DNA of 64,000 bases. Source: Pontibacter ummariensis (GTDB lineage: Bacteria; Bacteroidota; Bacteroidia; Cytophagales; Hymenobacteraceae). Below, piece by piece: positions 24,457 through 32,906 of the stretch. The position numbers were made by a program, and so were the translations under genes. Numbering within the stretch: position 1 is the first letter of the stretch; each line of letters starts with the position of its first letter. The stretch covers positions 1 to 64,000 of the forward strand of contig NZ_FZOQ01000016.1 of NCBI RefSeq assembly GCF_900188175.1, written 5' to 3'. The notes beneath the pieces were generated by a model that saw only the letters and a program-made list of their open reading frames with translations, was not told the DNA's origin and did not search any database.

Positions 24457-27276
24457 ATGCTCATTTCTACCAAAAAAGTATTCTCGGTTTTCCTGCTTCT
24501 GCTTGTCGCCGTACAGGTTTCTGTGCTGGGGCAGGTTGTCACCACCTCGCCGGCCTTTCCTACCGCCGACGAACCTGTTACCTTGACCTTTGATCTGACC
24601 CAAGCCAGTGACACACGGGCCGAAGGCTTGCTTGGCAAAACAGATGACGTGTACATCTGGGCGGGGGCAGGCACAACCGTGGATGGGGATGCCTTTGAGT
24701 TTCAGCCGCCGGGGCAGACAAACTGGCAACAGCCATTTGAGCCCGGTAAACTGACTTACCTGGGCGACGACCGGTGGGAGATCACTTTAGTGCCACGGGA
24801 ATATTTTGACGTGCCCGCAGACCAGCCGATCCGAAGGTTGGGGCTGGTGGTAAAAAACGGAAGCGGCACCGCGCAGACAGAGGACCTTTTCGTAAGAGTC
24901 TATCCCGACGAGCTGGAGGCAGAGTTTCGTAACCCAACGGAAGAATTGCTTTTTACAGAAGCCAATGCCGCTATACCCATCGAGGCGGCATCTTCCAAAA
25001 ACGCGACCCTTAGCCTCCTGCAGGATGGAGAGGTGCTCACGAGCGTATCGGACGCTACCAGCCTGGAGTACTCCCTGACTCCCAACGGAGAGCCCGGCGT
25101 GCGTCATGAAGTGATACTTAAAGCAGAAACAGCGACAGCAACCGCTGCCGATACCTTTTACTATATCATTGAGCCGGAGCCCGCTGTGGCCGCCCTGCCG
25201 GCTGGCGTGGAAGACGGGGTGAACTATGTGGGACCGGATGAAGTCATTCTGTCTTTGTTTGCCCCGGATAAAGAGTTTGTGTATGTGATTGGCGAGTTTA
25301 ATGACTGGCTGCCCTCCGAGGAGTACCTCCTGAACCGCACGCCAGATGGGGAGCGCTACTGGATACGGCTGGACGGCCTGCCGGTAGGCGAAGAGGTAGC
25401 CTACCAGTACCTGGTGGACGGAGAGATAGTGGTAGCCGACCCTTACACGGAGAAGATACTGGACCCTAACAACGACCAGTACCTGACAGCTGCGAATTAT
25501 CCCGGCCTGAAGCCTTACCCGGAAGGAGCCACAGGCATCGTGTCGGTGCTGCAAACGGACCAGGAGCCGTATGGCTGGCAGGTAGACGACTTCGAACGCC
25601 CTGATGCTGATAACCTGGTGATTTACGAGTTGCTGGTGCGCGACTTTTTGGACAGCCGCAACTATGAGACGCTGGCAGATACGCTGACCTACCTGAAGCG
25701 CCTGGGAGTGAATGCCATCGAACTGATGCCTGTAACCGAGTTTTCCGGAAACGACTCCTGGGGCTATAACCCCACCTTTTTCTTTGCGCCGGACAAGGCC
25801 TATGGCGCCGAAAACCAGCTGAAGGCTTTTATCGACAAAGCCCATGAAATGGGTATTGCCGTGATACTGGACATTGTGCTGAACCAGGCTGATTATGAGA
25901 ACCCTTATGTGAAGCTTTACTGGGATGGCGACAGACCTGCGGCTAACAGCCCTTTCTTTAACCAGGAGGCGACCCACCCATTCAGTGTGTTTTTCGACTT
26001 TAACCATGAGAGCCCGGCCACGCAGGCCTTTGTAGAGCGGGTGACCGAATATTGGCTGGAGGAGTATAACTTCGACGGCTTCCGTTTCGACCTTTCCAAA
26101 GGGTTTACACAGAACCAAACAAGCAGCGTAGAGGCCTGGAGTGCTTACGATCCCAGCCGTGTCAACATCCTGAAAGGGATCTATGATGACATCCGCACCT
26201 ATGATCCGGACGCGTATCTGATCTTAGAGCATTTTGCCGACAACCAGGAAGAAACGGAGCTGGCAGATTACGGCTTTATGCTCTGGGGGAATGCAAACCA
26301 CGACTTCCGCGCCCTGGCGCGTGGTGACGAAGCGGACCCTAGCTGGATCTCTTATCAAGAGCGCGGCTGGGATGAGCCACAGGTAATAGGTTATATCGAG
26401 AGCCATGACGAAGAGCGCCTGCTCTACGACGTGCTGGAGAATGGGGAATCGAGCGGCACTTATGATACGCAAGACCTAACTACTGCCCTAAACCGCTCCA
26501 AGCTGGCTGCCGCCTTTGCTTTACTGGTGCCGGGCCCAAAAATGCTTTGGCAGTTTGGGGAGCTGGGCTATGATGTCTCCATCGACCACAACGGCCGTAC
26601 AGGGGCCAAGCCCGTGCTGTGGGAGTACCAGCAGGACCCGGAACGGCAGAAGCTTTACAACGTGTATGCCGCTCTGATCAACCTGAAGCTTTCACAGCCT
26701 GTGTTCCAGACAGACGACTTTAACCTGGATTACGACGATCCTGTGAAACGCCTGACACTGCAGGGGGAGGATAACACAGTGTTTGTAGTCGGCAACTTCG
26801 ATGTGGAAACCCGCACTGTCCCTGCCAACTTTCCACGGGAAGGTACCTGGTATGACTATTTCTCAGGAGAGGAGCTGAGCGTCACAAACCCGACTGAGGA
26901 CTTTGTGCTGCAGCCAGGGGAGTTCCACCTCTTCTCAACAGCGCCGCTTCCGGCTCCCCAGGAGGGTTTGGTACCCTGGAGCAACTCTGTGCTTTCAGTA
27001 GAAGAGGAAATTGCGGCAGGCAAAAGCCTTGTTGTTTACCCTAACCCGACTCCGGATGATGCAGTGGTGTCACTTACGGGCGACTATAGGGGAAGCGTGT
27101 ACGTAAATGTATTGGACGCGACAGGTCGCGTGCTGCATAAACTGGAGCTACAGAAAAGTCAGCAGTCTCTGAGGCACCAGTTACTCCTGCAAGACCTGGC
27201 AGCCGGCTTGTATTACCTGCAGGTAGAAATTGGCTCGCAGCGAAGTGTGAGGAAGTTAGTGAAAGTAAGTCGGTAA
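24457..27276 (+). CDS. Secreted GH13 alpha-amylase family protein with T9SS sorting domain
   Basis: A 939-residue exported glycoside hydrolase. Domains in order: signal peptide (1-26); Ig-like N-terminal domain; a second Ig-like/starch-binding domain; a CBM48-like E-set domain (about 265-345, VYVIGEFNDWLP); GH13 barrel (about 385-800); and a C-terminal type A T9SS sorting domain (about 855-939, VVYPNPTPDDAVVSL ... GLYYLQVE). Catalytic residues by motif: Asp545 (FRFDLSK, nucleophile), Glu591 (LILEHF, acid/base), Asp651 (ESHDEE). It should cut alpha-1,4-glucans at the cell surface or in the medium. It opens the glycan-utilisation block. The substrate is inferred from the family. Confidence 0.95.
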   Translation: MLISTKKVFSVFLLLLVAVQVSVLGQVVTTSPAFPTADEPVTLTFDLTQASDTRAEGLLGKTDDVYIWAGAGTTVDGDAFEFQPPGQTNWQQPFEPGKLTYLGDDRWEITLVPREYFDVPADQPIRRLGLVVKNGSGTAQTEDLFVRVYPDELEAEFRNPTEELLFTEANAAIPIEAASSKNATLSLLQDGEVLTSVSDATSLEYSLTPNGEPGVRHEVILKAETATATAADTFYYIIEPEPAVAALPAGVEDGVNYVGPDEVILSLFAPDKEFVYVIGEFNDWLPSEEYLLNRTPDGERYWIRLDGLPVGEEVAYQYLVDGEIVVADPYTEKILDPNNDQYLTAANYPGLKPYPEGATGIVSVLQTDQEPYGWQVDDFERPDADNLVIYELLVRDFLDSRNYETLADTLTYLKRLGVNAIELMPVTEFSGNDSWGYNPTFFFAPDKAYGAENQLKAFIDKAHEMGIAVILDIVLNQADYENPYVKLYWDGDRPAANSPFFNQEATHPFSVFFDFNHESPATQAFVERVTEYWLEEYNFDGFRFDLSKGFTQNQTSSVEAWSAYDPSRVNILKGIYDDIRTYDPDAYLILEHFADNQEETELADYGFMLWGNANHDFRALARGDEADPSWISYQERGWDEPQVIGYIESHDEERLLYDVLENGESSGTYDTQDLTTALNRSKLAAAFALLVPGPKMLWQFGELGYDVSIDHNGRTGAKPVLWEYQQDPERQKLYNVYAALINLKLSQPVFQTDDFNLDYDDPVKRLTLQGEDNTVFVVGNFDVETRTVPANFPREGTWYDYFSGEELSVTNPTEDFVLQPGEFHLFSTAPLPAPQEGLVPWSNSVLSVEEEIAAGKSLVVYPNPTPDDAVVSLTGDYRGSVYVNVLDATGRVLHKLELQKSQQSLRHQLLLQDLAAGLYYLQVEIGSQRSVRKLVKVSR

Positions 27277-27295
27277 GTTAGACGATACTCTGTGG

Positions 27296-27340
27296 CCTTC
27301 CGGACAGGTAGATATTATACTGCCTGTCCGGAAGGTTTTC
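27296..27340 (+). terminator. Terminator of the secreted amylase gene
   Basis: Perfect 13-base arms 27296-27308 and 27323-27335 (CCTTCCGGACAGG/CCTGTCCGGAAGG), then TTTTCTTG. It separates the amylase from the following genes. Confidence 0.85.
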
Positions 27341-27388
27341 TTGTCCACAGGAGGAGCAAGATTAAAAGCTGCCGACAGCATTAGGTCC

Positions 27389-27597
27389 TGTAACAGAGTG
27401 CGTTTATCCCTGTAACACAATTGCAATAGGGCAGAGCGTTTAACGTTGTAATAACGGTGTAACATTGAAAAACAGGCAAAAAATGGCTAATTTTATGTCC
27501 CGACGTATCCTGATTACGTACTTCGAGTACCCTTGCTGCCATCCAGCAAGTCTTTAAAGCGCATGCTGCTAAAGCAGTGTGGCAACGTTCTGTAACA
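27389..27597 (+). promoter_or_regulatory. Four direct copies of TGTAACA upstream of the GH5-like gene
   Basis: TGTAACA occurs at 27389, 27411, 27458 and 27591, all on the same strand. The first two are 22 bases apart, two helical turns. Two AACGTT hexamers (27442 and 27584) lie in the same stretch. Four copies of one heptamer in about 210 bases is far above chance. Likely a binding region for a regulator of the downstream hydrolases (inference). No gene is supportable in 27341-27646. Confidence 0.5.
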
Positions 27598-27646
27598 TTA
27601 CTAAACCTAAACCAAACAAAAGGCATCCCTGCCTTTCTACTTTAAG

Positions 27647-30241
27647 ATGAGGTTTTCTGCAAAGCTAGCATTAGCGATTCTACTTCTCTGTTCTCTTTTT
27701 GTCACTCAAACATCTCTTGCTCAAAAGAGCCCTTCCTCCAAAGACGACCCTGTTTATGTAGACCAGCAGGGCGTACTGCGGTGGAAGAAAAATAACAAAG
27801 AGGCGAATTTCTTTGGTGTCAATTATACCGTTCCCTTTGCTTACGGCTACCGCTCACACCAGGCCTTGGGGTTGGACCTGGAAAAGGCCATTGACCAGGA
27901 CGTCTACCACCTGGCCCGTATGGGCATAGACGCTTTTCGGGTGCACGTGTGGGACACGGAAATCAGTGATTCGGTAGGAAACCTGCTGGAAAATGAGCAC
28001 CTGCGGCTGTTCGACTACCTGCTCGCGAAACTAAAGGAGCGCAATATCAAGATACTGGTAACCCCGATTGCCTTCTGGGGACCGGGTTACCCCGAGCCGG
28101 ACGAGCCGACGGCTGGCTTTTCCAGTATCTACAACAAGCAACAGGCGGTAACAAACGAGAAAGCGATACAGGCACAGGAGCGCTACCTGGAGCAGTTCTT
28201 CCGGCACGTAAACCCCTACACGGGGCTGACCTACCAGGATGATCCCGACATTATTGCCGCTGAGATCAACAACGAGCCCAAGCACAGTGGCCCTAAAAGC
28301 AGAGCCACAGAGTATGTGAACCGTACTGTGGCGGCCGTGCGGGGAACAGGCTGGACGAAACCAATTTTCTACAACATCAGCGAGTCGCCTACCTATGCCG
28401 ATGCCGTGGCGAAGGCAAACATCCAGGGCGTGAGCTTTCAGTGGTATCCGACCGGGCTGGTGGCCAACCACACGCTGGAGGGGAACTACCTGCCGCACGT
28501 AGACGAGTACCGCATCCCTTTCGATACCATCCCGGCGTTTGCCGGCAAGGCCCGCATGGTCTATGAGTTCGACGCTGGCGATATTCTACAGCCTATCATG
28601 TACCCGGCGATGGCCCGTAGCTTCCGTGGCGCTGGCTTTCAGTGGGCGACCCAGTTTGCCTATGATCCTCTGGCCACAGCCTATGCTAACACCGAGTACC
28701 AGACGCATTACCTGAACCTCGCCTATACCCCGGCCAAAGCCGTCAGCCTGATGATCGCTTCCGAGGCTTTCCATCAGTTGCCGAGAGGCAAAAACTACGG
28801 CACCTATCCGCTGGACACCGTTTTCAACGTGTTCCGGGTGAGCTATGACCAGCAGCTGAGCGAGATGAATGCCCCACAGAAGTTCTACTATGCGAACAAC
28901 ACCACTAGCAGACCTGTTAGCCCGTCCAAACTGGAGCACATTGCTGGGGTAGGCAGCTCGCCGGTAGTGCAGTATGCGGGTACAGGCGCTTATTTTATTG
29001 ATAAACTGGATAACGGCGTCTGGCGGCTGGAAGTAATGCCGGATGCGATCCACGTGCGCGACCCCTTTGGCAAGGCTTCGCCACAGCGACTGGTAACCCG
29101 CATTGCCTGGGAGGAGCACCCGATGGCCGTGCAGTTGCCGGGGCTCGGCGAGAGTTTTACCGTGAAGGGGCTGAACCAGGGTAATACGTACAGCACGAAA
29201 GCCAGGGGTGGCCGCTTTCAGATACAGCCTGGCACCTACCTCCTGAGCAAAAAGGAGAACCCAAAGATCAGAAAGGAACAGGTAGGGGCTGTTAAGCTAA
29301 GAGAGTATGTTGCGCCGGAGCCATTGACAAAGGAGCCCTATGTGTCGCATGAGTCGCGGAACGAGGTGACAGCGGGACAGCCTTTTACCGTAAATGCCAA
29401 AATTGTAGGCATAGATACAGCAGCGCAGGTAAGCCTGGTAGCGAATAACCTGTCCGGTGTCTGGAAGACAGTGCCGATGGAAAGGATAGCCCCTTTTAAA
29501 TATCGCGCCACAGCTCCTGCCGATTTGGTAACGCCTGGCCTGATCAAATACCGCATCGTGGTGCAGACTTCGCAAGGGGAGTTCTTTACCTTTCCGGGAG
29601 CGCACCAGGGCAATCCCTGGGCATGGGATTACGTGCAGGGCGACGATACCTGGCAGACTTTCGTGGCTCCGGAAAACGGCGCCCTCGAGATCTTCAACGC
29701 CACCACCGATCAGGACATTTATGTGTACCCGAACTTGTGGCGCAGCGATGAGCGTCGGCTGATCACGGGGGAAAGACCGGGCCAACTAATCCTGCGCCTG
29801 GCAGCCAAGGAGTTGAACGGCTCTGATGTGATGGGCTGGCAGTACTACTTTGGCGACAAAGTGAAAGGGCGCGCGTCGGAGCTACAAGGATTTGACAAAC
29901 TGGTGATCCGGGCCCGTACCACGAATGCTGAATCGGTACAGGCCAAAGTTACCCTTATTACCGATGATGCTTCCGGCTACGCGGCCAATGTAACGCTGGA
30001 CAACACGTTGCGGGAGATCGAAGTCCCCTTAAGCAGCCTGAAGCCTTCCTCCTTTATGCTGCTTCCTCGTCCTTATCCGGGTTTCCACCCTTTCTGGTTT
30101 AAGCCCGGCGCTGTAGAGCCCTTCGAAGTGGGGCAGGCAGAGAAGTTTGAGATCACCGTAGGCGAGGGGGTGCCGGCGACAGAAAAAGGAAAGCCCTATA
30201 CCCTGGAGGTAGAGTCGGTGTGGCTCGAGAAAAGCAAGTAG
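27647..30241 (+). CDS. GH5-like (clan GH-A) glycoside hydrolase
   Basis: An 864-residue exported enzyme. Seen: signal peptide (1-25, ending SLAQ); an (alpha/beta)8 barrel at about 35-370 with acid/base Glu210 in AEINNEPK and nucleophile Glu307 in MVYEFDAGD, spaced as in family GH5/clan A retaining enzymes; then about 490 residues of further domains with beta-sandwich character (e.g. EPYVSHESRNEVTAGQPFTV near 560, and a C-terminal jelly-roll-like half with WQYYFGDKVKGRASELQGFD, a carbohydrate-binding style). The subfamily and substrate (beta-mannan, beta-glucan or galactan) cannot be fixed. The next gene is a GH2, suggesting joint work on a beta-linked chain. Confidence 0.88.
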   Translation: MRFSAKLALAILLLCSLFVTQTSLAQKSPSSKDDPVYVDQQGVLRWKKNNKEANFFGVNYTVPFAYGYRSHQALGLDLEKAIDQDVYHLARMGIDAFRVHVWDTEISDSVGNLLENEHLRLFDYLLAKLKERNIKILVTPIAFWGPGYPEPDEPTAGFSSIYNKQQAVTNEKAIQAQERYLEQFFRHVNPYTGLTYQDDPDIIAAEINNEPKHSGPKSRATEYVNRTVAAVRGTGWTKPIFYNISESPTYADAVAKANIQGVSFQWYPTGLVANHTLEGNYLPHVDEYRIPFDTIPAFAGKARMVYEFDAGDILQPIMYPAMARSFRGAGFQWATQFAYDPLATAYANTEYQTHYLNLAYTPAKAVSLMIASEAFHQLPRGKNYGTYPLDTVFNVFRVSYDQQLSEMNAPQKFYYANNTTSRPVSPSKLEHIAGVGSSPVVQYAGTGAYFIDKLDNGVWRLEVMPDAIHVRDPFGKASPQRLVTRIAWEEHPMAVQLPGLGESFTVKGLNQGNTYSTKARGGRFQIQPGTYLLSKKENPKIRKEQVGAVKLREYVAPEPLTKEPYVSHESRNEVTAGQPFTVNAKIVGIDTAAQVSLVANNLSGVWKTVPMERIAPFKYRATAPADLVTPGLIKYRIVVQTSQGEFFTFPGAHQGNPWAWDYVQGDDTWQTFVAPENGALEIFNATTDQDIYVYPNLWRSDERRLITGERPGQLILRLAAKELNGSDVMGWQYYFGDKVKGRASELQGFDKLVIRARTTNAESVQAKVTLITDDASGYAANVTLDNTLREIEVPLSSLKPSSFMLLPRPYPGFHPFWFKPGAVEPFEVGQAEKFEITVGEGVPATEKGKPYTLEVESVWLEKSK

Positions 30242-30260
30242 TGGCCGCTTCATGCTTTAA

Positions 30261-30293
30261 ACCCCTGCCCCTCACAGGAGGGGCAGGGGTGGG
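30261..30293 (+). repeat. G-rich palindromic intergenic element
   Basis: Perfect arms ACCCCTGCCCCT (30261-30272) and AGGGGCAGGGGT (30279-30290). The G-rich half, AGGAGGGGCAGGGGTGGG at 30276-30293, shares its core with elements near 102, 55382 and 55491. Four G-runs make a quadruplex possible. Confidence 0.55.
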
Positions 30294-30363
30294 TAACACA
30301 TCAGGTACACACGTAGAGCACCGCGCTTAAGCGGCATGCAACACTTTCTGAATACCGATAACC

Positions 30364-32793
30364 ATGAACCATATATCAAACCTAAAATATTTCGCCTTTA
30401 TCCTGCTCCTGAGCAGCTTTGTTATAAGTTGCCAGACCCAGGAAAGAACTCCTGCAACTAGCGCTGCTGTGCGCCCAGCATCCGTGATTAACTTTAACGA
30501 TGACTGGGAGTTTGTAAAAGATATCGACACAACGAACGCAGGCCTGCGCCTTTCTGACAAGAGCCAGGATCAGACCCAATGGGAGCAGGTAACCCTGCCC
30601 CATACTGCCCGCATCGAACCGATTGAAAAAACCGAACAGCAGTGGCAGGGAGATGCCTTTTACCGCAAAACCTTCCAGGTGCCGGCGAGCGACAAGGGAC
30701 GCCACATCGCCCTCAAGTTTGAGGCAGCCATGCAGGTGGCGGACGTGTACCTGAACGGTGAGCGCGTGTTTCAGCACAAAGGAGGCTACCTGCCTTTCTA
30801 TGTCGACATCTCCAACGAGGTAAACTACGGCGAGGAGAACACCCTGCTGGTAAAGCTGAATAACGAGGATAACCCGGTAGTGCCGCCCGGCAAGCCGTTG
30901 GAAGACTTGGACTTTAACTACTACAGCGGCCTGTATCGCAATGTTTACCTGCTTAACAAAGACAAACTGCACATCTCAGACCCTATCGCTGCTAACCGTG
31001 TGGCAGGCGGAGGCGTCTTTCTGCACTACGATACCGTGAGCCAGGATCGGGCTGTTTTAATGGTGCAGACGGAGGTGAAGAACGACCATCCAGAGGCAAA
31101 GGCAGCGCGTATCCGATCTGTCCTTAGAGACAAGCAGGGAAATGTGGTAGCCGAACAGCTATCAGAGCCCCTTACTGTGGAAGAAGGAGCGTTCGGTACG
31201 TTCAAACAGCGGCTTAACATCACCAATCCCAATCTCTGGTCACCGGATAGTCCTTACTTGTATGATTTAAGCGTGGAGTTGGTGCAGGACGGACAGGTAC
31301 TGGATCAGACTGACCTGCGAACAGGGGTGCGCTCTTTCCGCTTTGCCGCGGATGGCTTTTACCTGAACGGCGAAAAGCTGTTCCTGCGCGGCACGAACCG
31401 CCACCAGGAGTACCCTTATGTAGGCTATGCCCTGTCCGATAATGCCCGTTACCGCGACGCTTACAAGATAAAAGAGGCAGGTTTTAACTTTGTCCGCTCC
31501 TCGCATTACCCGCAGTCACCGGCCTTTCTGGACGCTGCCGATGAGCTGGGTTTGCTGGTAATGGATGCCATACCCGGTTGGCAGTTCTTTGGGAACGAGG
31601 AGTTTCAGGAAAGAAGCCTGCAGGATACGCGGGAGATGGTGCGCCGCGACCGCAACCACCCCTCGGTGGTGGTATGGGAAGCTTCGCTGAACGAATCGGG
31701 CATGACCGAAGAATTTATGGAAGCAGCTGACAGGGCCGTGCACGAGGAATACCCCTTTGAAGACGCTTATTCCAGTGGTTGGGTCGACTATGCCTACGAT
31801 GTGTTTAACCCCGCCCGCCAGCACGCTAAAGCCCCTGATTACTGGAACAAGTACGACAAGGATAAGCCCCTGTTCATTGCCGAGTATGGTGACTGGGAGT
31901 ACTATGCGCAGAATGCTGGCTTTAACCAGAAGCAGTTCGAAGACCTGAAAGAGGAGGAGCGCACCTCCCGTCAGCTGCGTGGCTTTGGGCAGAAGCGCTT
32001 GCTGCAGCAGGCTTTGAACTACCAGGAAGCCCATAACAGCAACCTGCAGGGACCGGCCGTGGGCGATGCCAACTGGCTCATGTACGACTACAAGCGTGGT
32101 TATGCCCCGGATATTGAGTCTTCCGGGATCATGGATATTGTGCGCCTGCCCAAGTTTGCCTATTACTTCTATCAGAGCCAGGCAGGGCCGGAGCTGGATG
32201 AGCAGGAGGTGTTTGCCAAGCCGATGATCTTTATCGCCAACTACTGGAATGACCCGACGCTGAAGACGGTGAAGGTGTACAGTAACGTGGACGAGGTCGA
32301 GCTGCAGCTGAACGGCAAAACCATTGCCCGCCAGAAGCCCGATCAGGACCGCTACTCTACTCACCTGAATCACCCGCCGTTTACCTTTGAAGTGCCACAG
32401 TTCGAGCCAGGCACCCTGAAGGCAATCGGCTACTTGGACGGAAAACCCATCGTGGAAACGATACGACGCACGCCCGGAGCACCGGCAAAGCTAGGTTTAC
32501 GCGTAGACTATAGCGGCAAAAAAGTAAAGCCAGGTACCAACGACATGGTGTTTGTGTATGCCGACATACTGGACCAGCAGGGGACTATTGCCCCGGAGGC
32601 TACCAACCCGGTTACCTTTACCGTAGCGGGAGATGCCGAGATCGTGGGCACTAATGTAGTAGATGCTGAGGCGGGCATCGCAGCAATCCTTTTAAAAGCC
32701 GGAAAAACCCCGGGGCCACTAAAGGTGACAGCAAGTGCCCCTGGACTCCAAAATGCTACCACAACCGTAGAAGTAAAGACAGAAGGCCGCTAA
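30364..32793 (+). CDS. GH2 beta-galactosidase-type glycoside hydrolase, lipoprotein
   Basis: An 809-residue enzyme. Domains: lipoprotein signal (Cys23 in FVISC); GH2 sugar-binding jelly roll (about 60-190, FYRKTFQVPASDKGRHIALK); Ig-like domain (about 200-315); TIM barrel (about 320-610) with the RGTNRHQEYPYVG motif, acid/base Glu444 in SLNESG and nucleophile Glu507 in FIAEYGDWE; then C-terminal Ig/DUF4982-like domains. GH2 enzymes hydrolyse beta-galactosides, beta-glucuronides or beta-mannosides. With galK and galT downstream, beta-galactosidase is the best guess. It is anchored to a membrane, probably facing the periplasm or outside. It is 122 bases after the GH5-like gene, separated only by the G-rich palindrome. 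Confidence 0.93.
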   Translation: MNHISNLKYFAFILLLSSFVISCQTQERTPATSAAVRPASVINFNDDWEFVKDIDTTNAGLRLSDKSQDQTQWEQVTLPHTARIEPIEKTEQQWQGDAFYRKTFQVPASDKGRHIALKFEAAMQVADVYLNGERVFQHKGGYLPFYVDISNEVNYGEENTLLVKLNNEDNPVVPPGKPLEDLDFNYYSGLYRNVYLLNKDKLHISDPIAANRVAGGGVFLHYDTVSQDRAVLMVQTEVKNDHPEAKAARIRSVLRDKQGNVVAEQLSEPLTVEEGAFGTFKQRLNITNPNLWSPDSPYLYDLSVELVQDGQVLDQTDLRTGVRSFRFAADGFYLNGEKLFLRGTNRHQEYPYVGYALSDNARYRDAYKIKEAGFNFVRSSHYPQSPAFLDAADELGLLVMDAIPGWQFFGNEEFQERSLQDTREMVRRDRNHPSVVVWEASLNESGMTEEFMEAADRAVHEEYPFEDAYSSGWVDYAYDVFNPARQHAKAPDYWNKYDKDKPLFIAEYGDWEYYAQNAGFNQKQFEDLKEEERTSRQLRGFGQKRLLQQALNYQEAHNSNLQGPAVGDANWLMYDYKRGYAPDIESSGIMDIVRLPKFAYYFYQSQAGPELDEQEVFAKPMIFIANYWNDPTLKTVKVYSNVDEVELQLNGKTIARQKPDQDRYSTHLNHPPFTFEVPQFEPGTLKAIGYLDGKPIVETIRRTPGAPAKLGLRVDYSGKKVKPGTNDMVFVYADILDQQGTIAPEATNPVTFTVAGDAEIVGTNVVDAEAGIAAILLKAGKTPGPLKVTASAPGLQNATTTVEVKTEGR

Positions 32794-32860
32794 ACTTGTA
32801 CCTCCTGTCGCAGAGGTGTCAGGGAAGCTTTGGAGAACATAATACGAAATACTAAATGAT

Positions 32861-32886
32861 TGCCGTGGGCTTTTTAGGCCACGGCA
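32861..32886 (+). other. Hairpin before the lipoprotein amylase
   Basis: Perfect 8-base arms TGCCGTGG/CCACGGCA around GCTTTTTAGG, ending 20 bases before the ATG at 32907. It may weaken read-through or stabilise the downstream message. No T-tract follows, so it is not a normal terminator. Confidence 0.4.
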
Positions 32887-32906
32887 GCTAATTCAATTAA
32901 ATACCT

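Noticed and set aside
24787..26118. 443-codon frame opposite the secreted amylase
   Set aside because: It is a complement shadow of a GC-rich gene whose GH13 motifs are unmistakable on the + strand.
31516..32373. 285-codon frame opposite the GH2 gene
   Set aside because: Complement shadow; the + strand frame has both catalytic Glu motifs.
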